Source: Limnoraphis robusta CS-951
GTDB lineage: Bacteria; Cyanobacteriota; Cyanobacteriia; Cyanobacteriales; Microcoleaceae
Assembly: GCF_000972705.2 (NCBI RefSeq)
Contig: NZ_LATL02000204.1
Span: 1-41,544, forward strand
DNA: 41,544 bases
Direction of reading: 5' to 3'
Part shown: positions 1-8,215 of the stretch, piece after piece
Position numbering within the stretch: the stretch's first letter is position 1
How the letters are laid out: every line of letters starts with the position of its first letter
Position numbers and translations under genes: made by a program
Notes under the pieces: model-generated
Seen by the model: the letters and a program-made list of their open reading frames with translations, nothing else
Databases searched by the model: none
What the model was told of the DNA's origin: nothing

Positions 1-14
1 GAAGAAAGCTAATT

Positions 15-40
15 CCCCCTTTTTTAAGGGGGGCGAGGGG
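15..40. repeat. G/C-run hairpin repeat upstream of hoxU
   Basis: A C5TT run (15-21) can pair with AAG5 (26-32) around a T4 loop, and a second G6 run follows (37-42). This form, a C-run, a short A/T stretch and then two G-runs, resembles a dispersed intergenic repeat common in filamentous cyanobacteria. It lies between hoxU and whatever gene precedes it (hoxF would be expected, but it is outside the window). It could act as an RNA hairpin inside the operon or simply be a mobile repeat. Confidence 0.6.
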
Positions 41-51
41 GGATAAAACTC

Positions 52-60
52 AAAAAGGAG
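52..60 (+). promoter_or_regulatory. ribosome binding site of hoxU
   Basis: AAAAAGGAG ends nine bases before the ATG at 70 and supports that start. Confidence 0.7.
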
Positions 61-69
61 AACACATTT

Positions 70-786
70 ATGTCTGTAAAAACGCTAAAAATTAACGACA
101 TTGACGTTGCCGTAGAAGAAGGTTCAACCATCTTAGAAGCCGCCAAAGAAGCCGGGGTTCATATTCCCGTCCTCTGTCATTTAGAAGGAATTTCTGATGT
201 GGGGGCTTGTCGATTATGTTTAGTTGAAATCAAAGGAATTAACCGATTACTTCCCGCTTGTGTCACCGAAGTTGCAGAAGGAATGGAAGTGACAACCCAC
301 ACTCCCCAACTGCAAGACTATCGTAAAATGGTGGTAGAATTGTTATTCTCAGAAGGGAATCATTTCTGTGCTGTTTGTGTGTCAAATGGCAACTGTGAAC
401 TGCAAGATGTAGCAATAGAAGTGGGGATGGATCATACTCGTTTTCCCTACATATTTCCTAAGCGAGAAGTTGATATTTCTCATACACAATTTGGCATCGA
501 TCATAACCGTTGTATTCTCTGTACTCGTTGTGTTCGAGTCTGTGATGAAATTGAAGGCGCCCACGTTTGGGATGTTGCTGGACGAGGTGCTGATGCTAAA
601 GTAATTACGGGATTAAATCAACCTTGGGGTCAAGTGAGTGCTTGTACCTCTTGTGGGAAATGTGTTGATGCTTGTCCAACAGGTTCAATATTCCGTAAAG
701 GATCGACAGCAGCAGAAATGATTCACGATCATTCTAAGCTTGATTTTCTAGTAACTGCACGGGAGAAAAAAGAATGGCTAAGATAA
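70..786 (+). CDS. hoxU: Bidirectional hydrogenase diaphorase subunit HoxU
   Basis: HoxU carries electrons between the NAD(H)-oxidising HoxF and the hydrogenase HoxYH. The 238-residue protein has the expected order: an N-terminal plant-type [2Fe-2S] domain (Cys around residues 36-63, with the CRLC pair), a His-Cys3 [4Fe-4S] site in the segment HFCAVC...C, then two ferredoxin-type motifs, CILCTRC (about 150-156) with its fourth Cys, and CTSCGKC (about 196-202) followed by CPTGS. This matches the N-terminal part of complex I NuoG and the length usual for HoxU. It overlaps hoxY by 13 bases, so the two are translated together. hoxE/hoxF would lie upstream, outside the window. Confidence 0.97.
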   Translation: MSVKTLKINDIDVAVEEGSTILEAAKEAGVHIPVLCHLEGISDVGACRLCLVEIKGINRLLPACVTEVAEGMEVTTHTPQLQDYRKMVVELLFSEGNHFCAVCVSNGNCELQDVAIEVGMDHTRFPYIFPKREVDISHTQFGIDHNRCILCTRCVRVCDEIEGAHVWDVAGRGADAKVITGLNQPWGQVSACTSCGKCVDACPTGSIFRKGSTAAEMIHDHSKLDFLVTAREKKEWLR

Positions 787-1322
787 GATTTGCAACGATT
801 TGGTTAGCGGGTTGTTCCGGTTGTCATATGTCATTTCTAGACTTAGATGAATGGCTAATTGACTTAGCAGAAAAAGTTGATGTTGTGTTCAGTCCAGTGG
901 GCAGTGATATCAAAGAATTTCCCGAAAATGTTGATGTTTGTTTGGTCGAAGGGGCGGTTGCCAATGAAGAAAATTTTGAATTGTTAAAAAAAGCTAGAGA
1001 ACGGTCAAAATTGCTCATTTCTTTTGGAGACTGTGCAGTAACAGCCAACGTTCCCGCCATGCGAAATATGTTAGGGGGTTCTGAACCTGTTTTAAAACGT
1101 TGTTACTTAGAGTTAGGTGATGTCACGCCGCAAATTCCGAAAGACCCCGGTATCGTCCCGGAACTACTTGATCGGGTTCGCCCCATCCATGAAGTCGTGG
1201 ATGTCGATTTGTTTTTACCGGGGTGTCCGCCCTCTGCCGATCGCATTAAAGCCGCGATCGCACCCTTATTAGAAGGGGAAAAACCCGAAATGACCGGGCG
1301 AGAAATGATCAAATTCGGATAA
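774..1322 (+). CDS. hoxY: Bidirectional hydrogenase small subunit HoxY
   Basis: This is the small subunit of the NAD-type [NiFe] hydrogenase. It holds the proximal [4Fe-4S] cluster that passes electrons between the Ni-Fe site in HoxH and the HoxFU diaphorase. The 182-residue protein shows the paired cysteines C14 and C17 in LAGCSGCHMS, a further Cys in SFGDCAVT and another in LPGCPPSADR. That is the four-cysteine pattern of the cytoplasmic small subunits, without twin-arginine signal or C-terminal cluster domain. It starts inside the end of hoxU and ends 17 bases before hoxH, in one operon. Confidence 0.97.
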   Translation: MAKIRFATIWLAGCSGCHMSFLDLDEWLIDLAEKVDVVFSPVGSDIKEFPENVDVCLVEGAVANEENFELLKKARERSKLLISFGDCAVTANVPAMRNMLGGSEPVLKRCYLELGDVTPQIPKDPGIVPELLDRVRPIHEVVDVDLFLPGCPPSADRIKAAIAPLLEGEKPEMTGREMIKFG

Positions 1323-1339
1323 AAAAAGGATAATTTTTT

Positions 1340-2770
1340 ATGTCTAAAACAGTTGTCATTGACCCCGTGACCCGAATAGAGGGTCATGCTAAAATTTCAG
1401 TCTATTTAGATGATGCGGGCGAAGTTGAAAATGCTCGGTTTCATGTGGTCGAATTTCGCGGCTTTGAGAAATTTTGCGAAGGTCGCCCAATGTTTGAAAT
1501 GGCGGGAATTACCGCTAGAATTTGTGGAATTTGTCCCGTTAGTCACCTACTCGCTTCTGCAAAAACAGGCGATAAAATCTTAGCCGTACAAGTTCCGCCT
1601 GCGGGTGAAAAACTGCGGCGCATGATGAATTTAGCCCAGTTAACTCAATCCCATGCGCTATCATTTTTCCACCTCAGTAGTCCTGATTTTCTCATCGGTT
1701 GGGATAGCGATCCGGCTAAACGAAATGTGTTTGGATTAATTGAATCTGACCCAGATTTAGCCCGGAGTGGAATTCGCCTGCGTCAGTTTGGTCAAACAAT
1801 TATTGAAATATTAGGCGCGAAGAAAATTCATGCGGCTTGGGCGGTGCCAGGAGGCGTGCGATCGCCCTTATCAGAAGAAGGTCGAACTTGGATAAAAGAC
1901 CGTCTTCCCGAGTCAAAAACCACCGCAGAAAATGCCCTGGTTTTGTTTAAAGACTTGCTGGATTCTCACTTTACCGATGAAGTAGATGCCTTTGGAAAAT
2001 TCCCCTCATTATTTATGAGTTTAGTTGCAGAAAATGGCAACTGGGAACATTATGGCGGTCATCTGCGATTTATTGATAGTGATGGCAATATTGTTGCCGA
2101 TCATTTGAGTGAAGATCATTACCAAGAATTCTTGGGAGAAGCGGTTGAAAATTGGTCTTATCTCAAGTTTCCCTATTACAAACCGTTAGGATATCCTAAT
2201 GGAATTTATCGGGTTGGGCCGTTAGCCCGGTTGAATACTTGCGATCGCATTGGTACCCCAGAAGCCAACCGAGAATTACAAGAATTCCGCGATCGCGCAG
2301 GTGGACGAGTTGCCACTTCTTCCTTCTTTTATCACTATGCAAGACTGATTGAAATTATCGCTTGTCTAGAAGAAATCGAACATTTAGTGAATGATCCAGA
2401 TGTCGTTTCTTCACGGGTTCGGGCGACTGCCGGGATTAATAATTTAGAAGCAATTGGCGTCAGTGAAGCCCCACGCGGAACGTTATTTCATCACTACAAT
2501 GTCGATGAAAATGGGTTAATTGAGAAGGTAAATTTGATTATTGCCACCGGACAAAATAACCTCGCCATGAATAAAACAGTCACGCAAATTGCTAAACATT
2601 ATATTCATGGAAACGAGATTCCAGAAGGCTTATTAAACCGGGTAGAAGCGGGAATTCGCGCCTACGATCCCTGTTTAAGTTGTTCCACTCATGCCGTCGG
2701 TCAAATGCCTTTACAGGTGCAATTAATTCGCCCTGATGGTAGTATTGCTAATGAGGTTTTCCGCAATTAA
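1340..2770 (+). CDS. hoxH: Bidirectional hydrogenase large subunit HoxH
   Basis: HoxH carries the Ni-Fe(CN)2CO active site. The N-terminal ligand pair is in [11 protein letters not shown] (residues about 61-71) and the C-terminal pair in DPCLSCSTH. The 476-residue precursor continues 25 residues past that His (H451). This tail is what the endopeptidase HoxW removes after nickel insertion, so the gene encodes a maturation-dependent precursor and not a processed form. An AAAAAGGA element sits shortly before the ATG. The gene closes the hoxUYH run and is followed by a hairpin. Its protease gene lies at 6349-6807. Confidence 0.98.
   Translation: MSKTVVIDPVTRIEGHAKISVYLDDAGEVENARFHVVEFRGFEKFCEGRPMFEMAGITARICGICPVSHLLASAKTGDKILAVQVPPAGEKLRRMMNLAQLTQSHALSFFHLSSPDFLIGWDSDPAKRNVFGLIESDPDLARSGIRLRQFGQTIIEILGAKKIHAAWAVPGGVRSPLSEEGRTWIKDRLPESKTTAENALVLFKDLLDSHFTDEVDAFGKFPSLFMSLVAENGNWEHYGGHLRFIDSDGNIVADHLSEDHYQEFLGEAVENWSYLKFPYYKPLGYPNGIYRVGPLARLNTCDRIGTPEANRELQEFRDRAGGRVATSSFFYHYARLIEIIACLEEIEHLVNDPDVVSSRVRATAGINNLEAIGVSEAPRGTLFHHYNVDENGLIEKVNLIIATGQNNLAMNKTVTQIAKHYIHGNEIPEGLLNRVEAGIRAYDPCLSCSTHAVGQMPLQVQLIRPDGSIANEVFRN
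2289..2296. repeat. HIP1 octamer (one of many)
   Basis: GCGATCGC, the highly iterated palindrome of cyanobacteria. Further exact copies include those starting at 1254, 2241, 3989, 8871, 13385, 13865, 15540, 17641, 21790, 22123, 23103, 23200 and 23245. None was noticed in 4000-8800 or in the DUF3987 region after 40050, where the composition looks different. No specific function is implied. Confidence 0.9.
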
Positions 2771-2795
2771 TTCTAACTACCTCAAAGAAAATTGA

Positions 2796-2853
2796 ACCAC
2801 AAAGACACAAAGTCACGAAGATTTTTTCTCTTAGTGTTCTCTGTGTCTTCGTG
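2796..2853. terminator. Inverted repeat after hoxH, possible two-way terminator
   Basis: ACCACAAAGACACAAAGTCA at 2796-2815, continuing to 2820, is imperfectly complementary to the stretch 2830-2853 (CTTAGTGTTCTCTGTGTCTT and on). The loop contains T6, and GTGTTTTTTA follows. It lies between the convergent hoxH and DUF2834 genes and could end transcription from both sides. Similar 'ACCACAAAGACAC' repeats are scattered in cyanobacterial intergenic DNA. Confidence 0.6.
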
Positions 2854-2857
2854 TTTT

Positions 2858-3181
2858 TTATTCTTTCTGTTCTTCTAGTTTGGTTTCCCGAACATACAAA
2901 AAGAGGGGAAGGGCAAAGGAATAAGCTATTAAAAAGCCAATCAAAATATAAATAAACCCGAACTTCATATTTAAACGTTTAGACTCAAAATATATCCAAA
3001 TTGACCCAACAACTGTTGCAATAAACAGGTCAAAACTAATCGATTGCGTCGCTAAGTTACCCGAAGAAGCCGCCACAAATTCCGCTAAACTTCCCGTGAG
3101 AAAAAACTGAATATTGTAATACCAGGGAAAAATTAAACCCGCAATAGCCAGGATCAGATAAATTATTTTTTTGATGTTCAT
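2858..3181 (-). CDS. DUF2834 small membrane protein
   Basis: A 107-residue integral membrane protein with three hydrophobic segments: residues 5-27, about 47-66 and about 74-97. The opening hydrophobic helix, the SFDLFIATVVGSIWIYFE segment with a conserved acidic residue, and the closing FALPLFLYVRE match the DUF2834 family, whose function is unknown. It is encoded on the strand opposite to hox and shares only a terminator hairpin with hoxH. Nothing in the sequence links it to hydrogenase function. Confidence 0.8.
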   Translation of the reverse strand: MNIKKIIYLILAIAGLIFPWYYNIQFFLTGSLAEFVAASSGNLATQSISFDLFIATVVGSIWIYFESKRLNMKFGFIYILIGFLIAYSFALPLFLYVRETKLEEQKE

Positions 3182-3248
3182 AATTTTTGTTTCTCTTTAC
3201 TGATAAGATTATTATAGAGACAGATCGAGTCTAAATAAAGCTACCTTC

Positions 3249-3677
3249 ATGCCCGCTAGAGACCTCTATCACGATACTGTCCGCACTGCTTTGATTAAAG
3301 AGGGTTGGACAATTACAGACGATCCGCTTATCCTCAAGATAGGGGGACGTTCCACGTTTGTAGATTTGGGGGCGGAAAAACTCATTGCAGCTGAACGAGA
3401 TTCTGAAAAAATTGCTGTTGAAATCAAAAGCTTTCTGAGTCCTTCTCTAATCAATGACCTTGAAAGTGCCTGGGGACAATTCTTCTTGTATGCTAGAACA
3501 CTGCAAAAAATGGAACCAGACCGTTATCTTTATCTTGCTGTTAGTAACAATACCTTTAACACTATATTTCAAGAGGAAGCTGGAAAACTTCTGTTAGAAG
3601 AACCTGATTTTCGTATTATTGTTTTCAATCCAATTGCTGAGGAAATAATCTTATGGAAACCTCAAATAAATTCTTAG
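3249..3677 (+). CDS. xisH: XisH family protein
   Basis: The 142-residue protein matches XisH, first described as one of the proteins needed for fdxN-element excision in Anabaena. The family is widespread in cyanobacteria that lack that element, so excision should not be assumed here. The typical opening PARDxxHDTVRxALIKEGW and closing VFNP..EEIILW are present. D39 and E58-I-K60 (VEIKSF) fit a PD-(D/E)XK nuclease-like fold. The last 25 bases overlap xisI, implying translational coupling. No xisF or xisC-type recombinase or element boundary is visible nearby. It may be part of a two-gene toxin/antitoxin-like or regulatory pair; this is inference. Confidence 0.9.
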   Translation: MPARDLYHDTVRTALIKEGWTITDDPLILKIGGRSTFVDLGAEKLIAAERDSEKIAVEIKSFLSPSLINDLESAWGQFFLYARTLQKMEPDRYLYLAVSNNTFNTIFQEEAGKLLLEEPDFRIIVFNPIAEEIILWKPQINS

Positions 3678-4000
3678 ATGAATGGCGTAATCAATTGGAG
3701 AAAATTCTTCAATATTATGCAGATCTTCCCTATCGTTATGGTGATGTCGTTACATCTTTGATTGTTAGTCGCGATTGCAACCATTTTCTACTCATCCATG
3801 AAGGTTGGGAAAATAACCTTAGAGTTCATGGCTGTATTGTTCATGCAGAAATTCGCAATGATAAAATCTGGATTCATTATGATGGAATTGAAGACGGAAT
3901 TACAGATGAACTCGTTGCTGCTGGAGTCCCTAAAGATCATATTGTTCTTGCTTTTCATCCTCCCGAAGTTCGACAATATACGGGATATGCGATCGCGTAG
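3653..4000 (+). CDS. xisI: XisI family protein
   Basis: A 115-residue XisI-family protein, the usual partner of XisH. The N-terminal segment with LEKILQYYADLPY, the central DHNHFLLIHEGW-like stretch (here DCNHFLLIHEGWENN), the HAEIRNDKIWIHYDGIEDGI core and the end HPPEVRQYTGYAIA are typical of the family. It starts inside xisH and ends with a HIP1 octamer in its last codons (3989-3996). The function of the pair outside heterocyst-forming species is unknown. Confidence 0.9.
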   Translation: METSNKFLDEWRNQLEKILQYYADLPYRYGDVVTSLIVSRDCNHFLLIHEGWENNLRVHGCIVHAEIRNDKIWIHYDGIEDGITDELVAAGVPKDHIVLAFHPPEVRQYTGYAIA

Positions 4001-4025
4001 TTTCTGTTATTAACCTCTCCCCCAG

Positions 4026-4048
4026 CCCCTCTCCTGCGAGGCGAGGGG
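4026..4048. repeat. Hairpin in a C/G-rich intergenic repeat after xisI
   Basis: CCCCTC (4026-4031) pairs with GAGGGG (4043-4048), with a smaller inner CCT/AGG stem. It is embedded in a CCTCTCCCCCAGCCCC-type stretch of a kind repeated in many cyanobacterial genomes. It may also end xisHI transcription. The remaining sequence up to 4281 shows no gene. Confidence 0.5.
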
Positions 4049-4297
4049 AGTGAATTTTGTAAGTAAATTAATGACTATTACATCAAATCCGTAAAATTAC
4101 TGAGATTTTTAACGCTATCCTAAACAAAAAACTTTTAAAAGTTCCGTATTATTACTATGGCTTATTTAAGCTTTTCGGTTTAATCTTGATCTTAAGGGCT
4201 TATGTGAACAGGCATAGACCGTGATGGGTGTTGAAGCTGTTTTTCCATCGGTTTCAGCATTAGTCGATTTAATTTTTATGTAGGAGAAACAACAGAA

Positions 4298-4945
4298 ATG
4301 AATACACTTAATCTTGATGAATTAGCAAAACAAGGAAATCCCAAAGCAATAGCGGACTTAATGAATTCTACTTTGCAACCCCAAGGAATTCGGATTTGTA
4401 AATCAGCTATTAAAGATGAATGCTTGCAGCTATTGCTAGAAAGTGAGAAGATTAAAGATAAAGATAAAATTGTCAATTTTATACAAACCAAGATGACTGA
4501 ACTTTCGGTCAAGTCTATCAAAGAGATCAAAATTTTAAATCGAAGGAAAGGTAGTAGTGAAACAACCTGGTACGAAAAAATTAGTATCAAGAGTGAATCA
4601 AAATTAGATAGTCAACCAACGGCAACAATAAATCAATCTCAATCATCAAGTTCTATCCAAAAAAACTATCAATTCCGTCAAACCGCTAAGATTGATAATC
4701 CTTATAACTCACAAAAAACAGTTAAAGCTCAATCCAAGAATGGTAGGATTAGCTTGAAAGAGTGTTTTTACATTATAATTTCTCCTATAATCATTATAAT
4801 TTCTCCTATAATCATTATATGCCATATTTTATGGGTTGCTGCAATGCTTGCCCCTGTTCTTCTAATCATTATATACCATATTTTATGGATTGCTGCAATG
4901 CTTGCCCCTCTTATTCTCATATTCTTTTTATTTTCACTGCTTTGA
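4298..4945 (+). CDS. Membrane protein with cyanobacterial N-terminal domain and tandem-repeat membrane segment
   Basis: This 215-residue protein is preceded by AGGAG at 4282-4286. Residues 1 to about 75 (LDELAKQGNPKAIADLMNST and on) match a domain that I recognise from many cyanobacterial proteins of unknown function, where it precedes a low-complexity linker and membrane or other domains. Residues about 95-155 are Ser/Gln/Lys-rich. Residues about 158-215 are strongly hydrophobic and built from tandem DNA repeats: two 21-bp units (4771-4812) and two 54-bp units (4813-4920), giving 7+7 and 18+18 residues such as HILWVAAMLAP / HILWIAAMLAP. This gives two near-identical membrane helices. The function is unknown. 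Confidence 0.65.
   Translation: MNTLNLDELAKQGNPKAIADLMNSTLQPQGIRICKSAIKDECLQLLLESEKIKDKDKIVNFIQTKMTELSVKSIKEIKILNRRKGSSETTWYEKISIKSESKLDSQPTATINQSQSSSSIQKNYQFRQTAKIDNPYNSQKTVKAQSKNGRISLKECFYIIISPIIIIISPIIIICHILWVAAMLAPVLLIIIYHILWIAAMLAPLILIFFLFSLL
4771..4812. repeat. Tandem repeat, 2 x 21 bp
   Basis: The 21-bp unit is exactly duplicated at 4771-4791 and 4792-4812. Its length is a multiple of three, so the reading frame of the enclosing membrane protein is kept. Confidence 0.9.
4813..4920. repeat. Tandem repeat, 2 x 54 bp, encoding duplicated membrane helices
   Basis: The units at 4813-4866 and 4867-4920 differ at only a few positions, and both begin with CATTATAT. Each encodes 18 hydrophobic residues. 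The array follows directly on the 21-bp repeats, which begin with the same CATTATA. Confidence 0.9.
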
Positions 4946-5085
4946 ATGATATAGAACCCAGTTTTTTAAAGGGTAAAACTCAAGAGCTTAGTTGGATAGA
5001 AAAATATAAATACTTCAAAGAAGACTATGAAATGTTACAGTCAATGATTCAAGAATACGACAAGTTGAAGCAAGGAAGTATCTAA
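4946..5085 (+). pseudogene. Orphan coding remnant after the repeat protein
   Basis: Just after the stop of the membrane protein, the neighbouring frame stays open to 5085. It encodes a plausible hydrophilic helical tail (EPSFLKGK..ELSWIEKYKYF..DYEMLQSMIQEYDKLKQ). The same frame through the repeat array upstream reads only as a Tyr/Cys-rich shadow of the hydrophobic helices, and there is no good start. It may be a C-terminus cut off by a frameshift near 4930, or the remnant of another gene. Confidence 0.35.
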
Positions 5086-5157
5086 ACTGTTTTCAAGTTT
5101 CTCGTTTCATGTCGAAACCCATAGAATAAGCCCGAACAATCATATTAAAATAGGTAA

Positions 5158-6219
5158 ATGGTTACAATTTCACAAGTGCGGGGAATGTTGTTGGAAGAAG
5201 CCTTGCTGTATTTACTTCGGCTGTCTGGTTATCAGACCATTGAAGAAGCTAGTCGTGATGAAACACTATATAAAGGAAATTCAGGTTTAGAAGTTCTGGG
5301 ACGTGGGGGAAAACATCAAATTGATGCAATAGCCAATTATACTATTGCACACCCATTTTCTCATCCTCAGAGGCTACTGCTTGAAGCAAAATTTCATAAC
5401 AACAATAAAAATAAAACTGGTATTGAAGTAGTACGCAATTCTGTTGGTGTTTTGAAAGATGTCAGTGAATATTGGGTTTCAAGAAATAAAGTACCACCCA
5501 AAGCCCGATATCATTATCAATATGCTATTTTTTCGACTTCAGGCTACACTTCTCCGGCTCAAAAATATGCCTATGCTCAAGATATTTATTTAATTCCTTT
5601 ATATAAATCAACGTTTTTTCAACCAATTCTTAATGCTATCCATGAATTTGATCCTGATTTTGATACTCAAGCTGTACCCAAACAGTTTTTAACTCGACTC
5701 CGAAGCACTATTAGAAATAGTCTTAGACATGAAGAAATTAATCTTGGCTGGTTATGTGATATAATTCCATATAGTGAATTATCCTACCCCTACCTATTAG
5801 CTGTAAAAGTTTACAAATCAATCCAAAAATTTTGCCGAACCTGTCATCAATTAAACGGAGCATTACTAGCGATGATATCAAGGCAATTTCCCTTGTTTTT
5901 AGTACCTAACCCTGATAATAACCCAAGAATTAACGACTTAGAGAAACGGAAGTTCCGTTATAATGTAGAAATTGACTACAATGAGGAAGGAGGGTATCTA
6001 CGAGACAGTGTTACGAAAAAAAGTCTTTTTTCTTTTGATTTACCTCAAGAATTATTCAAACTTTACGCAAGTCAAGGTCTTTTTTCAGAAACTTCAGACT
6101 TTAACCATGAAGCCGATTATCCGTCTGGAATTCAGGCAATAGTAACGTTGGATAATATACCTCGTGTTATTACGTTTCAATTGGAAAAAGGATGGCTTAA
6201 TAAAATTATATCTGAGTAG
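5158..6219 (+). CDS. Mrr-like PD-(D/E)XK restriction endonuclease-type protein
   Basis: This 353-residue protein has a nuclease-like N-terminal domain. GRGGKHQIDAIANY (48-61) is followed by RLLLEAKFHNN (72-82), giving D56 and E76-x-K78, the PD-(D/E)XK catalytic layout of Mrr/type IV restriction enzymes. A helix with VVRNSVGVLKD follows. The rest (about 130-353) shows no domain I recognise and may bind DNA or a partner. No methyltransferase or specificity subunit is next to it, so it would be an orphan, modification-dependent or regulatory nuclease. The local A/T-rich composition is like that of the preceding repeat protein and lower in GC than hox. Confidence 0.7.
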   Translation: MVTISQVRGMLLEEALLYLLRLSGYQTIEEASRDETLYKGNSGLEVLGRGGKHQIDAIANYTIAHPFSHPQRLLLEAKFHNNNKNKTGIEVVRNSVGVLKDVSEYWVSRNKVPPKARYHYQYAIFSTSGYTSPAQKYAYAQDIYLIPLYKSTFFQPILNAIHEFDPDFDTQAVPKQFLTRLRSTIRNSLRHEEINLGWLCDIIPYSELSYPYLLAVKVYKSIQKFCRTCHQLNGALLAMISRQFPLFLVPNPDNNPRINDLEKRKFRYNVEIDYNEEGGYLRDSVTKKSLFSFDLPQELFKLYASQGLFSETSDFNHEADYPSGIQAIVTLDNIPRVITFQLEKGWLNKIISE

Positions 6220-6319
6220 GATTTTTTGAGCCTATAAATTATTTTGTTCCTCTTTTAAAACTGCTTGTATTTATACTTCCAAATCTGACAACAGATCTGC
6301 TAAACTCGTATTTTATACT

Positions 6320-6332
6320 CTAAAATTTTTAG
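6320..6332. repeat. Small dyad upstream of hoxW
   Basis: CTAAAA-T-TTTTAG is a perfect 13-base dyad ending 16 bases before the hoxW ATG. It could be an operator or a weak hairpin, but A/T-rich dyads arise easily by chance. Confidence 0.3.
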
Positions 6333-6348
6333 AAATCCTAAAATCAAT

Positions 6349-6807
6349 ATGATGAATTCAAACCCAAAAAATACTCAAAAAACTGTCTTAGTGTTGGGAT
6401 ATGGTAATCCCATTCGGCGAGATGATGGAATTGGACAAATTGTAGCAACGGAAGTTGAAAACTGGAATATTCCCAATGTGAAATGTTTAGCACTCCATCA
6501 GTTGCTTCCTGAAGTTGCAGAAACTTTATCTCTAGTCGATCTTGCTATTTTTGTGGATGCGTCGATAACAGGAGAAACCGTTGAACTTTTACCTCTAAAA
6601 CCTTTAGAAACAACTGAACTTAACTGGGGACATCATCTCAATCCTCAATCTTTATTAACTTTAGCAAAAACTCTTTATCACAAAACGCCTGAAGCTTGGT
6701 TAATTTCGGTTCCGGGTGTTGATTTTGAATTAGGTGAAAATCTCTCTGAAACAGCAAAACAAGGTGTAACAATTGCGTTAGAAAAAATCAAACAGTTAAT
6801 CACTTAA
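6349..6807 (+). CDS. hoxW: Hydrogenase maturation endopeptidase HoxW
   Basis: HoxW cleaves the C-terminal tail of nickel-loaded HoxH. The 152-residue protein has the family signature LGYGNPIRRDDGIG (residues 16-29), whose acidic residues bind the nickel of the substrate. It also has the second conserved segment HQLLPEVAE (50-58), VDLAIFVDA (63-71), and a His-rich segment GHHLNPQSLL (94-103) that supplies the histidine ligand. It is separated from hoxH by accessory genes but lies on the same strand. Its stop codon overlaps, tail to tail, the stop of the Uma2 gene that follows. A second ATG directly follows the first (6352). Confidence 0.93.
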   Translation: MMNSNPKNTQKTVLVLGYGNPIRRDDGIGQIVATEVENWNIPNVKCLALHQLLPEVAETLSLVDLAIFVDASITGETVELLPLKPLETTELNWGHHLNPQSLLTLAKTLYHKTPEAWLISVPGVDFELGENLSETAKQGVTIALEKIKQLIT

Positions 6808-7442
6808 ATATTGTCTTTTATCCATTGTCGGAACTCCCGTACAGCTTGACTTCTTCCTTGAGTTAACGCTTTCTCCACAACTGTATTCATCAACTCAATG
6901 ATTGGAATCCCCGGAAAATTAGGGCTGGTTTCAGACTTGACATATTCACCGAATTGGAGTAAATTAATTTCCAAACCTTTTTGACTGTAACGCCAAAGTT
7001 CAGGAACCCCTAACAGACGATAATTATCAAACTTTGTCCGAGAGGTAATATCAATTTCAATCGCGAGATCAGGAGGCGGATAAACGGTTAAATTAATCCG
7101 ATTTTTACCAATCACTGCTTGATGATTTCGAATATAAAAACAGGTATCTGCTTCTAGGGCTTGGGTCATTTGTTCACTTTTAAACGTCGTTGAACCCAAG
7201 GCTTCAAAATCAATATTCAGCGCATCTAATAAGATTTTAAATAAATCACCAATTATTTCTTTATCCTTTTCATGTTCCAATGAAGGTGTGATCATTTCTA
7301 ACACTCCATCACTATAAGACAACCGAGAAGCACGGCTTTCTCCTAATTCCTCTAAAATTTGTTCAAATTCATGCCAAGAAATATCTTTCAGTAAGATTTG
7401 ATGACCAGGTGGTACAATAATCTTTTGAAGATCAATTTTCAT
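6804..7442 (-). CDS. Uma2 family endonuclease-fold protein
   Basis: A 212-residue Uma2 (DUF820) protein, a PD-(D/E)XK-fold family greatly expanded in cyanobacteria with no settled function. The expected motifs are seen: the SYSDGVLEMITPS..HE opening, EADTCFYI, PPPDLAIEIDITS (acidic residue and E-I-D in place of ExK), and GVPELWRYS. It starts 24 bases after the zinc-protease-like gene on the same strand, so the two may be co-transcribed. Confidence 0.88.
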   Translation of the reverse strand: MKIDLQKIIVPPGHQILLKDISWHEFEQILEELGESRASRLSYSDGVLEMITPSLEHEKDKEIIGDLFKILLDALNIDFEALGSTTFKSEQMTQALEADTCFYIRNHQAVIGKNRINLTVYPPPDLAIEIDITSRTKFDNYRLLGVPELWRYSQKGLEINLLQFGEYVKSETSPNFPGIPIIELMNTVVEKALTQGRSQAVREFRQWIKDNI

Positions 7443-7466
7443 CCTTCCTCAAACTCCTAAATAAAA

Positions 7467-7970
7467 TTAAAACTTAAAATCTAATTCATCGTCGTCTTCT
7501 GGTTCAGATAATTCTAAATCGGTGGGTTTTTGACTGAGTAAATAAGAGCGACCCGGATGCACTAAAAAATTTCCTCGTACCGCAGCCCGTCCGAGTAACA
7601 TCCGAAACCCCATCACATCTCGATTGGTTAAAGTCAGTTCAATAGGCCATCGTTGTTGCTGCAATTCAACTGTTGTTAAAATCGCAATTCTTTTTTCAGC
7701 ATGACCCCCAGAGTTACGAACTTCTCGTTCATCTAAAATTTCAGCTTCTGCGGTGATTGTTTTCGATGCACTGCGTTGAAAAGGGTGCATTTGAAAACGA
7801 ACTCTGTGCTTTCCATTTCTCGAAAACGTTTCGACATGAAAAGCATGAATGGCGGAAGAACGAGCGCCTGTATCAATTTTTGCTTTGATTGCAGTCACGC
7901 CGAGTTCAGGTAGCGCAATCCACTCTCGCCAACCGATGATTGATAATTGTTTTTGTTTTGACAATTTCAA
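7467..7970 (-). CDS. Retropepsin-like 'ATP-dependent zinc protease' family protein
   Basis: This 167-residue protein matches the family annotated as putative ATP-dependent zinc protease (COG4067/PF05618). The fold is that of a retroviral-type aspartic protease. The key segment is IIGWREWIALPELG followed by AKIDTGARSSAIHA (D33-T-G-A). Other conserved pieces are R..F..HP, VR.SGG...KR, and the LTNRDVMGFRMLLGR segment. No zinc-binding motif is apparent despite the name. Family members often occur near ATP-grasp RimK ligases; none is seen here. Confidence 0.85.
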   Translation of the reverse strand: MKLSKQKQLSIIGWREWIALPELGVTAIKAKIDTGARSSAIHAFHVETFSRNGKHRVRFQMHPFQRSASKTITAEAEILDEREVRNSGGHAEKRIAILTTVELQQQRWPIELTLTNRDVMGFRMLLGRAAVRGNFLVHPGRSYLLSQKPTDLELSEPEDDDELDFKF

Positions 7971-8215
7971 CTTTATTTAAACTTTTTCATTAGGACTCTA
8001 ATTTTAGATTTTATCTCAAATGGTATCTAAAGTCACGGGATTGAAAAAATTTATGCACAAAAATAGGATGGTGTTCAGTTTGAGGCAACACGTTTTTTGA
8101 AATAAGGTTTAAAATCTATCAAGGATGCCTCTACTTAGTCAATCTTCTCGTAATTTTATTACCATGAGGAGCGGTCATTGAACAAACAAACTCTAGATTA
8201 ATTTTATTTAAAACA

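Noticed and set aside
824..1387. Antisense frames over hoxY and hoxH
   Set aside because: They lie antisense to well-identified hydrogenase genes and have no family resemblance.
3249..4000. Evidence of an fdxN-type excision element
   Set aside because: XisH/XisI families are common outside such elements, and no recombinase gene or direct-repeat borders were seen around them.
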